Source: JAFAGX01 sp035624215
Lineage (GTDB): Bacteria > Acidobacteriota > Terriglobia > Terriglobales > Acidobacteriaceae
Reading direction: 5' to 3'
DNA: 64,000 nucleotides
Assembly: GCA_035624215.1 (NCBI GenBank)
Contig: DASPRY010000170.1
Span: forward strand, 1 to 64,000
Shown: positions 1 to 8,414 of the stretch, piece after piece
Layout of the letters: each line of letters begins with the position of its first letter
Numbering within the stretch: position 1 is the first letter of the stretch
Made by a program: the position numbers and the translations under genes
The notes under the pieces: model-generated
Told to the model about the DNA's origin: nothing
Database searches by the model: none
What the model saw: only the letters and a program-made list of their open reading frames with translations

Positions 1-7
1 TTGGTGT

Positions 8-37
8 TTGACACTGTTCGGAAGCGATTGCTATAGT
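8..37 (+). promoter_or_regulatory. Sigma-70-type promoter for rpsA
   Basis: A perfect -35 box TTGACA (8-13) is followed, after an 18-nt spacer, by the -10 box TATAGT (32-37). Transcription would start near 44, which gives rpsA a leader of about 168 nt. This is the best promoter match I saw in the window, as expected for a ribosomal protein gene. The assignment rests on sequence match and position only. Confidence 0.75.
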
Positions 38-172
38 CGAGGGGTTCCCTTTTGGACGCGGGTTCGCTGTTTAGAAACGTCCGACCGCTGGGATTGTCGG
101 CCCGTTCGCCAGGGCGGGCTCAACGCAACCAAAGACTCACGCCAGCTGTCCGCTAGGTAGCTCCCGCATCCG

Positions 173-189
173 TCGCACCTATGGTGCGA
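173..189 (+). promoter_or_regulatory. Hairpin just upstream of the rpsA ribosome binding site
   Basis: A perfect 7-bp stem, TCGCACC (173-179) with GGTGCGA (183-189), closes a 3-nt TAT loop. It ends only 22 nt before the TTG start of rpsA and abuts the purine-rich AGAGAGG stretch (about 196-202) that probably serves as ribosome binding site. S1 represses its own mRNA through structured leaders in E. coli; a similar role here is an inference. Confidence 0.45.
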
Positions 190-211
190 ATACAGTAGAG
201 AGGCCACGACC

Positions 212-2050
212 TTGTTCGAAGACAACACTGCCCCCGCTCTTGATTCCTCAACTTCCACCTTGACCGAGCAAAACACCGGTGCGCCTGAATCATCGGCGGC
301 CGAAGTTGCGCCAGTTGAGCTTACGCCCCCCGCTGCGCGAACGGAGGAAAAAACCTCGGGCAGTGCGGGCGGCGACGATTTTGCTTCCGCTCTGGAGAGT
401 TTCACCACTGACTCTGAAGAGAGCCAGGATGAAGAGCGGGTCATCAATGGTACGGTTTTAAAGTTAACTCCCACCCATGTCGTGATAGACATTGGCGCGA
501 AGTCAGAGGGTATGTTGCCGATTGCCGAGGTGCTGGATCACGAGGGGAAGCCGAAGTTTCAGTCCGGCGACACCATCGTCGTCATGCGGGAGAAAGGTGA
601 GGCCGAAGAAGGGTATATCAACCTCTCCCACCAGAAGGCACAGCGCCTGCGTGCCTGGGATGAAATAGAAAAGGCCTATAACGAAAAAACGCCCATCCGG
701 GCTACTGTCATCGAACGCATTAAAGGCGGTCTCACCGTCGATATCATGGGCGCTCGCGCATTCTTACCAGGGTCCCAGGCAGATTTGCGGCCAAACCGCA
801 ATCTGGAAGCGGTTAAGGGTCAGGTGTACGAAGTCGCCATCATTAAGCTCAACAAGAAGCGCGGAAATATCGTGGTTTCCCGCAAGCAGGTTCTCGAAGA
901 AGAACAGAGCGAGAAAAGAAGTAAGACGCTGGAGCACCTGCAGGAAGGTGTCACCCTGACCGGCGTGGTCAAGAACCTCACCGACTACGGCGCGTTTGTC
1001 GATCTGGGTGGAATTGACGGGCTGCTGCACATTACCGATATGTCGTGGGGGCGGCTGACACATCCGCGCGATCTGGTCAACGTCGGTGATCAAATTCAGG
1101 TCAACGTGCTGAAATTTGACAAGGAGAAGCAACGGGTCTCGCTCGGCTTCAAACAGCTTACTCCCGATCCCTGGCTGGATGCCGAGCACCGTTATCCCGT
1201 GAGCGCTCACGTCCAAGGGCGGGTCATAAGCGTCACCGATTACGGAGCCTTCGTGGAGTTGGAACAGGGTATCGAAGGCTTGGTGCACGTCAGCGAGATG
1301 ACCTGGTCCAAGCGAATGAAGCATCCTTCGAAGCTGGTCAGCGTGGGCGATCAAGTGGAATGCGTCGTGCTCAACGTGAACCCGCAGGAGCGGCGCATTT
1401 CGCTTGGCATGCGACAGCTCGCTACCAATCCCTGGGATGCCCTTCACGAGAAATATCCGGTGGGAGCCCCAGTAGAAGGACGAGTGCGGAACCTCACCGA
1501 TTTCGGCGCCTTTGTGGAGATTGAAGACGGAATTGACGGTCTGGTGCATGTCAGCAATTTAAGTTGGACTAAGCGTGTCAAGCATCCTTCCGAAGTATTG
1601 AAAAAAGGCGACCGGGTGAAAGCCGTGGTGCTGGCCATCGAACCCGAGAAGCGGCGTCTTTCGTTGGGGGTCAAGCAGCTCCAGCCCGACGTATGGGAAA
1701 CGTTCTTTGCGCAACATCACATTGGTGACATATTACGAGGAAAGGTTCTCCGTGTGGCGGGCTTCGGTGCCTTTGTCGAGATCGCAGATGGCATCGAGGG
1801 ATTGTGTCACAACTCGGAAGCCGTAGATGCCAATGGTCACCAGATGACGCTGGAACCGGGACAAGAGCAGGACTTCAAAATCATCAAGATGAATCCGGAA
1901 GAGAAGAAGGTCGGACTCAGCATTAAGGCGGTGGGCGAGGAAGCCTCACGTTCGGAAGTGGAGGCTTACAAACATCCGGCCTCGAGCACTGGCGGTTCCA
2001 CCATCGGTGACCTGATTACCTGGAAGCGCGCCGGGAATGAAAATGGCTGA
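212..2050 (+). CDS. rpsA: 30S ribosomal protein S1
   Basis: This 612-residue protein is ribosomal protein S1, which binds mRNA on the 30S subunit and helps load structured messages. I count six S1 (OB-fold) repeats at roughly residues 75-145, 160-230, 245-318, 330-403, 418-490 and 505-575. Repeats 3 to 5 carry the typical pattern GxVxxxxxYGAFVxL followed by GLxHxS and, later, RxSLG. An acidic, low-complexity tail of about 70 residues precedes repeat 1, and a short polar tail follows repeat 6, so it is longer than the 557 residues of E. coli S1. The start is TTG at 212 behind AGAGAGG; no ATG lies upstream in frame. It has its own strong promoter and hairpin leader. Confidence 0.95.
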   Translation: MFEDNTAPALDSSTSTLTEQNTGAPESSAAEVAPVELTPPAARTEEKTSGSAGGDDFASALESFTTDSEESQDEERVINGTVLKLTPTHVVIDIGAKSEGMLPIAEVLDHEGKPKFQSGDTIVVMREKGEAEEGYINLSHQKAQRLRAWDEIEKAYNEKTPIRATVIERIKGGLTVDIMGARAFLPGSQADLRPNRNLEAVKGQVYEVAIIKLNKKRGNIVVSRKQVLEEEQSEKRSKTLEHLQEGVTLTGVVKNLTDYGAFVDLGGIDGLLHITDMSWGRLTHPRDLVNVGDQIQVNVLKFDKEKQRVSLGFKQLTPDPWLDAEHRYPVSAHVQGRVISVTDYGAFVELEQGIEGLVHVSEMTWSKRMKHPSKLVSVGDQVECVVLNVNPQERRISLGMRQLATNPWDALHEKYPVGAPVEGRVRNLTDFGAFVEIEDGIDGLVHVSNLSWTKRVKHPSEVLKKGDRVKAVVLAIEPEKRRLSLGVKQLQPDVWETFFAQHHIGDILRGKVLRVAGFGAFVEIADGIEGLCHNSEAVDANGHQMTLEPGQEQDFKIIKMNPEEKKVGLSIKAVGEEASRSEVEAYKHPASSTGGSTIGDLITWKRAGNENG

Positions 2051-2084
2051 GCGGTTGTTTCCGTTAATCAAGCAAGAAGTCCTT

Positions 2085-2107
2085 CTAGCGCCGGTTCGGT
2101 GCGCTAG
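2085..2107 (+). repeat. Hairpin between rpsA and the yihY-type gene
   Basis: CTAGCGC (2085-2091) and GCGCTAG (2101-2107) form a perfect 7-bp stem with a 9-nt loop. Only AAAATTT follows, not a proper T tract, so it is a poor intrinsic terminator. It sits 7 nt before the TTG at 2114 and could mask or space the downstream start, or simply punctuate the transcript. Confidence 0.3.
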
Positions 2108-2113
2108 CAAAAT

Positions 2114-2998
2114 TTGATCCTGCGTGCTCTAGGTCTGATGCGGCTGGCTTTCTGGCGCGCGTTTCAGCATGACGCGTTTGCAGTGGCCAAGGCATCCGCT
2201 TACTCTTCCATTCTCACCTTCTTTCCGGCTTTGCTCGTAGTCGGCTCCGTTCTGGCTACCTCGCACCGCAACGAAGTGTATCTCCGCGAGATTTCCCGCG
2301 CCCTGGGCCGGATCCTTCCCGCAGGAAGCAGCACGGCACTGGCTTATCTGCGAGGAAGTTCATTCCAGAGGCCGTTGGGTGTCCTGATCACAGCTTCTCT
2401 TATAACCCTGTGGACCGGCTCCGGCGTGATTATTTCCTGGATGGAAGGCTTCCGCAATGCATACCAACTTCCCAAGATTTGGGGATTGCTCAAGGAGCGC
2501 CTCATCGCATTTGCGCTGGTGATCCTGGCTGGGATTCCATTAACCTTCGCGACCGTGCTGGTGGCCTTCGGCAGCGGAATCGAGACCCGTATCCTTTTTG
2601 GCCTAGGAAGAGAATTCGGTCCGCTGATTCTGCTGCTCTGGACCACTACTCGCTGGCTTATCGCCACCTTAACCAGCATCGCTGTCATTGCCCTGATTTA
2701 TCACAATGCTGTGCCACGGACCCAGCCCTGGCACAGTGTTCTGCCCGGTGCCACTATGGCCACGGTGCTGTGGTTTGTAGCTACGGCTTTATTCGGCTGG
2801 TATTTGCACAATTACGCCGATTACAGTCTGATCTACGGCTCGCTGGGGGCGGCCATTGCCTTGTTGGTATGGATGTACATGATTTCGCTGGTCATCCTGG
2901 TTGGTGCCGAATTGAACGCCATGTTGTTCCCGCGCGCCAGGCTGGGCAAGGAACTGAAGGAGATGCCTAGGTCGAAGTCGGGCACCTACGCGTCTTAG
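2114..2998 (+). CDS. YihY/BrkB-type inner membrane protein
   Basis: A 294-residue integral membrane protein of the YihY/BrkB family (once mis-called ribonuclease BN). Its true function is unsettled. About six hydrophobic segments alternate with short loops, starting after an amphipathic stretch (FWRAFQHDAFAVAKASAYSS) typical of the family. The segment FNxxPR-like YHNAVPRTQPW near residue 195 and GSLGAAIALLVWMYMISLVILVGAELNA near the C terminus are strong family signatures. The length is normal. The start is uncertain: TTG at 2114 has no clear ribosome binding site, and ATG at 2138, eight codons in, is a plausible alternative. It probably rides on the rpsA transcript or a weak promoter of its own. 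Confidence 0.85.
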   Translation: MILRALGLMRLAFWRAFQHDAFAVAKASAYSSILTFFPALLVVGSVLATSHRNEVYLREISRALGRILPAGSSTALAYLRGSSFQRPLGVLITASLITLWTGSGVIISWMEGFRNAYQLPKIWGLLKERLIAFALVILAGIPLTFATVLVAFGSGIETRILFGLGREFGPLILLLWTTTRWLIATLTSIAVIALIYHNAVPRTQPWHSVLPGATMATVLWFVATALFGWYLHNYADYSLIYGSLGAAIALLVWMYMISLVILVGAELNAMLFPRARLGKELKEMPRSKSGTYAS

Positions 2999-3020
2999 CT
3001 GCGGCCACTGCGCAGACGTA

Positions 3021-3032
3021 TAGAATATTCAA
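3021..3032 (+). promoter_or_regulatory. Candidate -10 region of pyk (TAGAATATTCAA)
   Basis: The 12-mer TAGAATATTCAA begins 39 nt before the pyk ATG. The identical 12-mer lies at 57645-57656 upstream of the cysteine desulfurase gene. TAGAAT is a reasonable -10 hexamer, but I see no good -35 at the right distance in either place. Confidence 0.35.
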
Positions 3033-3059
3033 ACCTTCTCTCATGGGCAGCGATTGGGG

Positions 3060-4577
3060 ATGCATTTGAAACAAGGCACTCAACCAGCCTGCGCGACTGG
3101 GCCGTGTTCCGGGCGCCGCGCAAAAATCATCTGCACCGTCGGCCCGGCTTGCAGTTCAGAAGATTCCTTGCGCGACCTCATGCGCTTAGGCATGGACGTT
3201 GCCCGCCTGAATTTTTCCCACGGAACGCACCAAGAGCACGGCCGTGTGATCGCACGGCTTCGACGCGTCGCCGAGAAAGAGCATCGCACCGTCTGCATCC
3301 TGCAGGATTTGCCCGGGCCGAAGATTCGCACGGGCCGGCTTAAGGATCATGCGCTGATCACACTGAAAACCAGAGCTGTAGTTACGATTACCCCGCGCGA
3401 TATCGAGGGCACACCGGCATTGATTTCAACCAATTTTCCTGGCCTGGCTGGAGAGGTGGCGCCTGGCGCACGCATCCTGCTGGCCGACGGATTGATCGAA
3501 CTGCGTGTCCTGCGCCGGCACGGGCAGGACGTAGAATGTGAAGTCGTCAACGGCGGCGAACTGGGGGAGCAAAAAGGCATTAACTTGCCGGGTATTGCGC
3601 TCTCCATTCCCTCGCTTACGGAAAAGGACAAACTCGATCTCGAGTTTGGCCTCAAACATGGCGTGGACATGGTTGCGATCTCGTTTGTACGCTCGGCTTC
3701 CGACGTGCTCAATGTGAAGCAGATCATTGCCGCTAATGGCAGCGAGGTCCCGGTGATCTCCAAGCTGGAAAAGCCGCAAGCTATCGAGCATTTGGAGGAG
3801 ATTCTGAAAGCAACCGACGGAGTTATGGTGGCGCGGGGTGATCTTGGCGTCGAGATGCCGCCGGAAAAGGTGCCGGTGATCCAGAAACATGTGATCCGGC
3901 GCTGTGCGGAATGGCGAAAGCCGGTCATTACTGCAACACAAATGCTGGAATCGATGATCGAGAATCCACGACCGACGCGAGCCGAGGCCAGTGACGTGGC
4001 TAACGCTATCTTTGACGGCAGCGATGCGGTCATGCTGTCGGCAGAAACCGCCGCCGGCCAGTATCCGCGCGAAGCGGTTTCCATGATGGCTAAGATCGTG
4101 GTCGAAGCCGAGCAGAACATGCGGGACTACCCGCGCCGCCGCCGCGACCACCGCTCGCTCAGCATTCCAGAAACCATCTGCGAATCCATTGCTCATGCCG
4201 CCGAAGATCTGCGAATGGGCGCCATCGCCGTGTTTACCGAAACTGGAAATACTGCGCGCATGATTTCCAAGTATCGTCCCAGAGCCGATATCTATGCTTT
4301 CAGTCACCTGTTGCCAGTTTGCAATCGCATGAATTTGCTTTGGGGAGTTCGCCCGCTGCAACGAGACCGGGCGCGTAGCGCCGAAGACATGCTTGCGGCT
4401 GCTGAACAAGAGCTGCTGCGCCAGGGCCGAATCAAGGTCGGCGATGTGCTGGGGGTGGTGGCGGGAACGCAAATGGCTTCGGGATCGACCAATTTTATGC
4501 GGCTCCATATGGTGACGCTGGAAGATGCGCGAGCGGTTCGCAGTCGAGCCGCCCGGCCCCAATCGAAACATGTCTGA
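3060..4577 (+). CDS. pyk: Pyruvate kinase
   Basis: Pyruvate kinase makes pyruvate and ATP from phosphoenolpyruvate and ADP in the last step of glycolysis. The 505-residue protein shows the conserved N-terminal AKIICTVGPA, the ARLNFSHG and LQDLPGPKIRTG substrate/metal-binding segments, and the active-site signature VISKLEKPQAI with the catalytic lysine near residue 235. MVARGDLGVEMP, ITATQMLESM and DGSDAVMLSAETAAG follow. The C-terminal domain has the usual AVFTETGNTARMISKYRP allosteric-domain pattern. I take ATG 3060 as start; a TTG two codons earlier (3054) is also open. The gene's last 8 bases overlap the next gene, indicating translational coupling. The C-terminal tail (about 20 basic residues) is slightly longer than usual. 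Confidence 0.95.
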   Translation: MHLKQGTQPACATGPCSGRRAKIICTVGPACSSEDSLRDLMRLGMDVARLNFSHGTHQEHGRVIARLRRVAEKEHRTVCILQDLPGPKIRTGRLKDHALITLKTRAVVTITPRDIEGTPALISTNFPGLAGEVAPGARILLADGLIELRVLRRHGQDVECEVVNGGELGEQKGINLPGIALSIPSLTEKDKLDLEFGLKHGVDMVAISFVRSASDVLNVKQIIAANGSEVPVISKLEKPQAIEHLEEILKATDGVMVARGDLGVEMPPEKVPVIQKHVIRRCAEWRKPVITATQMLESMIENPRPTRAEASDVANAIFDGSDAVMLSAETAAGQYPREAVSMMAKIVVEAEQNMRDYPRRRRDHRSLSIPETICESIAHAAEDLRMGAIAVFTETGNTARMISKYRPRADIYAFSHLLPVCNRMNLLWGVRPLQRDRARSAEDMLAAAEQELLRQGRIKVGDVLGVVAGTQMASGSTNFMRLHMVTLEDARAVRSRAARPQSKHV

Positions 4578-4881
4578 CGAGATATTGTCGCTCGCTATTT
4601 TCGAACCGCTTCCGGGAAACGCGGAAGCCGTCATCGCTACTATGCGGACTCTGATGGAAGTGCTCGCTGCTGGTGGTTACAGCCGGGACCTGCTTTACGT
4701 TGATACTAAGTCACGCCGCGAGCTTATTTTGCTGCGCTACTGGAAATCCGAAGGGGCGCGTCGGGCGGCACTGGAGGATCCCGCGGTGCTGCGCTGCTGG
4801 GCCGAACTGTCACACCAGATTCGTACTATCAAGATCTACGAGAGCCTGGAAGAAGCGCAGGCGCACAGAGTTAAGGATTAA
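4570..4881 (+). CDS. Antibiotic-biosynthesis-monooxygenase-like small protein
   Basis: A 103-residue protein with the size and pattern of a dimeric alpha/beta-barrel (ABM/Dabb-type) domain: an N-terminal strand LSLAIFEPLPGNAEAVIATMRTLMEVL, a central strand ELILLRYWKSEGARRAALEDP, and a final strand. The family includes cofactor-free monooxygenases and many proteins of unknown function; nothing here identifies a substrate. Its ATG (4570) lies inside the last codons of pyk and overlaps it by 8 bases, so it is very likely co-translated with pyk. The longer reading from 4525 would overlap pyk by 53 bases and is less likely. Confidence is moderate for the fold and low for any activity. Confidence 0.6.
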   Translation: MSDEILSLAIFEPLPGNAEAVIATMRTLMEVLAAGGYSRDLLYVDTKSRRELILLRYWKSEGARRAALEDPAVLRCWAELSHQIRTIKIYESLEEAQAHRVKD

Positions 4882-4890
4882 TATATTCAC

Positions 4891-5733
4891 ATGCCGCTTT
4901 CGGCTGATCTCGCCTTTAAGCGTGCTGCACTCGACGACAAACTTCGTGCGTTGGGGCGCGTTCTGATCGCCTACTCTGGTGGCGTGGACTCAGCCTTCCT
5001 CGCATGGGCGGCTCACCAGGCATTGGGGGCGAACATGCTGGCGCTGATCGCCGATTCGCCCAGTCTCGCCCTCTCGCAGCTTGCTGACGCCCTGGCATTC
5101 GCGCGTGAGCAGGAAATCCCGCTTCAAATCATCAACACCAATGAACTAGAGCGTCCGGAGTACATTCGCAACGACGGTTCGCGCTGTTATTTCTGCAAGG
5201 ATGAGCTGTTCACAATCATGGAGGGGTTCCGCAGAGCCCACGGATTCGATTGCATTGCCTATGGTGTCAACATTGACGATCAGGGCGATTTTCGCCCTGG
5301 TCAAATTGCCGCTGCCCAGCACAATGTGGCCGCGCCCCTGTTGCAGGCAGGTCTAAACAAAGCAGACATTCGACAACTAGCCCGCGATGCCGGTCTGCGC
5401 GTATGGGATAAACCTGCTTCAGCTTGCTTGTCTTCCCGGGTCGAATATGGTCGCCCGGTGACGCGCGAGGTTCTGAGTGCGGTAGAACAAGGAGAAGAAG
5501 CGCTCCGCGCCCTCGGTTTCCGCCAATTTCGGGTTCGCCACCACGGGGAAATCGTTCGCATCGAAATTGCTCCCCAAGAGATGTCACGAGCGCTCAGCTC
5601 TGGAATGGCTGTCGAGTTTACTCGCATTTTCAAGGCACTTGGTTTCAAATTTGTGACCCTGGACTTGGAGGGTTTCAGGTCGGGGTCGATGAACGCTCTT
5701 CTGCCCGCCTGCTCGCTCACTCAGAAACGCTGA
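4891..5733 (+). CDS. larE: LarE-type ATP-dependent sacrificial sulfur transferase
   Basis: A 280-residue PP-loop protein matching LarE, which in lactobacilli adenylates and thiolates a pyridinium dicarboxylate precursor of the nickel-pincer cofactor of lactate racemase. The ATP-binding motif SGGVDS is at residues 29-34. RCYFCK carries Cys99 and Cys102, and PASACLSSR carries Cys179, close to the sacrificial Cys176 of the Lactobacillus enzyme. The presence of all three cysteines fits LarE forms proposed to bind a 4Fe-4S cluster rather than giving up a cysteine sulfur. I see no larB, larC or larA in the window, so the cofactor pathway is not confirmed. AAGGA at 4873-4877 precedes the ATG. It is 9 nt after the ABM-like gene and probably in its operon. 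Confidence 0.85.
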   Translation: MPLSADLAFKRAALDDKLRALGRVLIAYSGGVDSAFLAWAAHQALGANMLALIADSPSLALSQLADALAFAREQEIPLQIINTNELERPEYIRNDGSRCYFCKDELFTIMEGFRRAHGFDCIAYGVNIDDQGDFRPGQIAAAQHNVAAPLLQAGLNKADIRQLARDAGLRVWDKPASACLSSRVEYGRPVTREVLSAVEQGEEALRALGFRQFRVRHHGEIVRIEIAPQEMSRALSSGMAVEFTRIFKALGFKFVTLDLEGFRSGSMNALLPACSLTQKR

Positions 5734-5786
5734 ATCGTTCGGAGTCAGCGCTGAGAGTGTATGAGATAATCTTCTTTAATTTCCCG

Positions 5787-6740
5787 ATGCACAGGCGATT
5801 TGCAGTGATCTTCTTGCGGCGTTGTCTTGGTCTCCTTGCGCTGGTTTGCCTGGGTTGCTCGGCCCAATCCGCCACTCCCGAGCAAGCGGAGCGCATCGAG
5901 CGCGAGGTTCGCTCGCACTATTCGCTTCCCGCAACTGTGAAGGTCACGGTTGGACAGCTCCGGCCGAGCGAGTTCCCAAATTACGACGCGCTCACTATCG
6001 CCATCGAAGGAGACAATAAAAAGCAGAACTACGATTTTCTTCTCTCCAGAGACGGCAAGACCCTGATTCGTCTCACCAAACTGGATCTCACCAAGGACCC
6101 TTATGCTGAGACCATGAAGAAAATCAGTCTGAACGATCGTCCCATTCGTGGCAACAAGGACGCCAAAGTTGTGCTCGTCAATTTCGACGATTTCCAGTGC
6201 CCTTTCTGTTCCCACATGCATCAGACCTTGTTTCCCGGGCTACTCAACGAATACGGCGATCGGGTGAAATTTGTTTATAAGGATTTTCCCTTGACAGAAA
6301 TTCATCCCTGGGCCACACACGCGGCGATTGACGCGAATTGCCTGGCTGCGCAAAACAATGATGCGTATTGGGATTTTGCGGATTATATTCACGCCAACCA
6401 GCATGAGGTGAGCTCGGAGAAGACGCGAGACGGACAGTTTGCAGCCCTCGATCGCCTGGCCACGTTGCAAGGACAAAAGCACAACTTGGACCAGACCAAG
6501 CTGCAGTCCTGCATCAAGGCGCAGAACGACGATGCAATCAAAGCGTCTATGAAGGAAGGCGAAAGCCTGGGTATAGACGCCACTCCCACCTTGTTTGTGA
6601 ACGGACAGCAAATGGACGGGGCGCTGCCGGTCAGTGACGTGCGCCTCGTGCTCGATCGCGCTTTGCTGCAAGCTGGAGTTCCGGTGCCGGCTCACGCTGC
6701 ACCTTCACCTGGCACCCAGTCGCCGGCGTCCAGCAAGTAA
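5787..6740 (+). CDS. DsbA-like thioredoxin-fold protein, exported
   Basis: A 317-residue envelope thiol-disulfide oxidoreductase. A hydrophobic N-terminal segment (about residues 10-27, ending LVCLGCSA) is a signal peptide, possibly lipoprotein type. Next comes a DsbC/G-like N-terminal domain of about 100 residues, then a DsbA/Thioredoxin_4 domain. The redox motif CPFC is at residues 138-141 (FDDFQCPFCSHMH) and the cis-Pro loop is DATPTLFVNG. The likely role is oxidation or isomerisation of periplasmic disulfides. I chose ATG 5787 because it opens the signal peptide; the reading frame is open far upstream, within larE, but that part is out of frame with larE and has no family match. No good ribosome binding site is visible. 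A foldase gene follows after 24 nt, consistent with a folding operon. Confidence 0.85.
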   Translation: MHRRFAVIFLRRCLGLLALVCLGCSAQSATPEQAERIEREVRSHYSLPATVKVTVGQLRPSEFPNYDALTIAIEGDNKKQNYDFLLSRDGKTLIRLTKLDLTKDPYAETMKKISLNDRPIRGNKDAKVVLVNFDDFQCPFCSHMHQTLFPGLLNEYGDRVKFVYKDFPLTEIHPWATHAAIDANCLAAQNNDAYWDFADYIHANQHEVSSEKTRDGQFAALDRLATLQGQKHNLDQTKLQSCIKAQNDDAIKASMKEGESLGIDATPTLFVNGQQMDGALPVSDVRLVLDRALLQAGVPVPAHAAPSPGTQSPASSK

Positions 6741-6764
6741 ACATTTTGTACGGAAGGAGAAGGA

Positions 6765-7820
6765 TTGAAAGCATCATTTCGCCTTGTGCCGACGCTGGCC
6801 CTGCTTCTCGCCGCCGGGGTTGGATGCGGCGATAAGTCATCAGGCAACGACATCGCAGCTTCAGTGGACGGCCATAAGATTTATTACGCTGACGTTGAGA
6901 AGTACTATCAGAATCAGACCGCTGGTTCCGATCAAAAGCCGGGGGGAGAACAAGCGACCAGCCTGCGCCTTAGTATCCTCAGCAAACTCATCGACAATGA
7001 GATTCTGATGCGCCAAGCGGAAAAATTGGGCCTCCTGGCCACCGACGATGAAGTCGACCGCAGACTGAACGAGATCAAGTCCCCTTTTACCAAGGAAGAG
7101 TTCGACGCCCGCCTGAAAGAGAAGAAACTCACACTCGAAGATTTCAAGCATGATTTGCGTGAGTCACTCACCGTGGACAAGGTTTTGAACAAGGAGATCA
7201 CTTCCAAGATCAACATTTCCGATCAGGACATTACGGCGTACTACAACGACCACAAAGCCGAGTTCAACCTTGTTGAACCGCGCTATCATTTGGCGCAAAT
7301 CTTTGTCACCACGCTCCCCAATCCTCAAGTCCACAATCTGAAGAATGATAAGGCGCAAAACGAGGCTGACGCGCGCAAAAAGATTCAGATGATCATGAAC
7401 CGGCTGGATAGCGGCGATGACTTCGGAACTCTCGCCATGAATTATTCCGAAGACGCCGAAACTTCGGGAAATGGCGGGGACCTCGGTTTTGCCCCTGAAT
7501 CCTCATTGAAGAACACCGACGCAGCCACGCGCGACCTGGTGTTGAAGCTGAAACCGGGCCAGTACAGTCCGGTAATTACGATAGTTAATCCGATGACCCG
7601 GCAATTGATCGGGTTTCGAATCGTGAAGCTGATCTCCAAAGAACCTGCGGGTCAGCGTGAGTTATCCGATCCGCGCGTGCAGGAGGCGATTCGGTCCCAG
7701 CTTCGTGACCGCCGTGAGCAGCTTCTTAAATCTGCCTATTATGAAGTGCTGCGTGATCATGCCAAGGTGGAGAACTATTACGCGCAGAAGGTGCTGGCAG
7801 GAAACGGCACGGGGCCGTAA
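6765..7820 (+). CDS. PpiC/parvulin-type peptidyl-prolyl isomerase, exported
   Basis: A 351-residue SurA/PrsA-like foldase. The start is TTG at 6765, set by an excellent AAGGAG (6754-6759). A signal peptide runs to GVGCGDKS, which may be a lipobox. The helical N-terminal chaperone part (about residues 30-165) contains LIDNEILMRQAEKLGL, the SurA-like pattern. The rotamase domain (about 170-290) shows YHLAQIFV and FGTLAMNYSEDAETSGNGGDLGF, the parvulin signature. It probably assists folding of exported proteins together with the DsbA-like protein encoded upstream. A second SurA-type foldase lies at 47283-48368. The gene converges on the biotin carrier gene with 30 bp between the stops and no obvious terminator. 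Confidence 0.88.
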   Translation: MKASFRLVPTLALLLAAGVGCGDKSSGNDIAASVDGHKIYYADVEKYYQNQTAGSDQKPGGEQATSLRLSILSKLIDNEILMRQAEKLGLLATDDEVDRRLNEIKSPFTKEEFDARLKEKKLTLEDFKHDLRESLTVDKVLNKEITSKINISDQDITAYYNDHKAEFNLVEPRYHLAQIFVTTLPNPQVHNLKNDKAQNEADARKKIQMIMNRLDSGDDFGTLAMNYSEDAETSGNGGDLGFAPESSLKNTDAATRDLVLKLKPGQYSPVITIVNPMTRQLIGFRIVKLISKEPAGQRELSDPRVQEAIRSQLRDRREQLLKSAYYEVLRDHAKVENYYAQKVLAGNGTGP

Positions 7821-7850
7821 AGCAGCGGCAAGCCGGGAGCCAATGGCTGC

Positions 7851-8348
7851 CTACTCCACAATGGCCAGCAGGTCACCGGCGTTCACCGCCGCACCCTCAC
7901 TAGTTACAATTTTCTGCACGATTCCCTTCTTGGGCGACTTGATCTCGTTCTGCATCTTCATGGCTTCGACCACCAATATCCCTTGCCCGACTTCTACGGC
8001 AGCGTTTTCCTGGAGCAGCACGCGCACAACTTTACCGGGCATGGAAGCCAGAAGCCGTCTTGGACCACGCTCAGCCGCCATCCCGGCCCGACGGCTCCAC
8101 AGCGACCGGGAATCGCGCAAGTCTACAGCGTAACGCGAGCTGCCGACCCAGAGATGCGTGTCCGTCGCAGTCTGCTCACGTTTGATCTCGTACGCCTTGC
8201 CCGCAATCAAAATCGAGAGCACCTCGCGACCAGCGAGAACAGCATCCACTTGGATCTCTTCACCGTCCAGGCGGCACTGCCAACGCGCGTCACGCCGCTC
8301 CAGCTCCAGCCGGTAGCTTCTCCCATCGATGGTGATGTCGTAAAGCAT
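7851..8348 (-). CDS. Biotin carboxyl carrier protein of an acyl-CoA carboxylase
   Basis: A 165-residue biotinyl protein. The C-terminal biotinyl domain carries the invariant EAMKM with the biotin-accepting lysine at residue 131, preceded by PGKVVRVLL and followed by the usual EGAAVNAGDLL. The first 90 residues (strand-rich, DGRSYRLELERRDARWQCRLDG) resemble the BT/linker region that joins biotin carboxylase and carrier domains in alpha subunits of propionyl- or methylcrotonyl-CoA carboxylases. It therefore looks like the detached C-terminal half of such a subunit, rather than an AccB of fatty-acid synthesis, which usually starts with a different, AAPAP-rich segment. It lies 66 nt downstream of the biotin carboxylase gene and is probably co-transcribed. 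No carboxyltransferase subunit is in the window. Confidence 0.85.
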   Translation of the reverse strand: MLYDITIDGRSYRLELERRDARWQCRLDGEEIQVDAVLAGREVLSILIAGKAYEIKREQTATDTHLWVGSSRYAVDLRDSRSLWSRRAGMAAERGPRRLLASMPGKVVRVLLQENAAVEVGQGILVVEAMKMQNEIKSPKKGIVQKIVTSEGAAVNAGDLLAIVE

Positions 8349-8414
8349 CGTGATTAGTGATCAGTGCAAGGCGCAGTTGTCCTCATCGGCGATTTGCTGA
8401 CTAGAGAATAGGGA

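Noticed and set aside
3426..4634. A 402-codon open frame on the minus strand across pyk
   Set aside because: It is antisense to the well-conserved pyruvate kinase and has no recognisable domain; GC-rich genes give such shadows.
5424..5786. A 121-residue N-terminal extension of the DsbA-like protein
   Set aside because: It overlaps larE in another frame and reads as basic, low-complexity sequence; the signal peptide starts at 5787.
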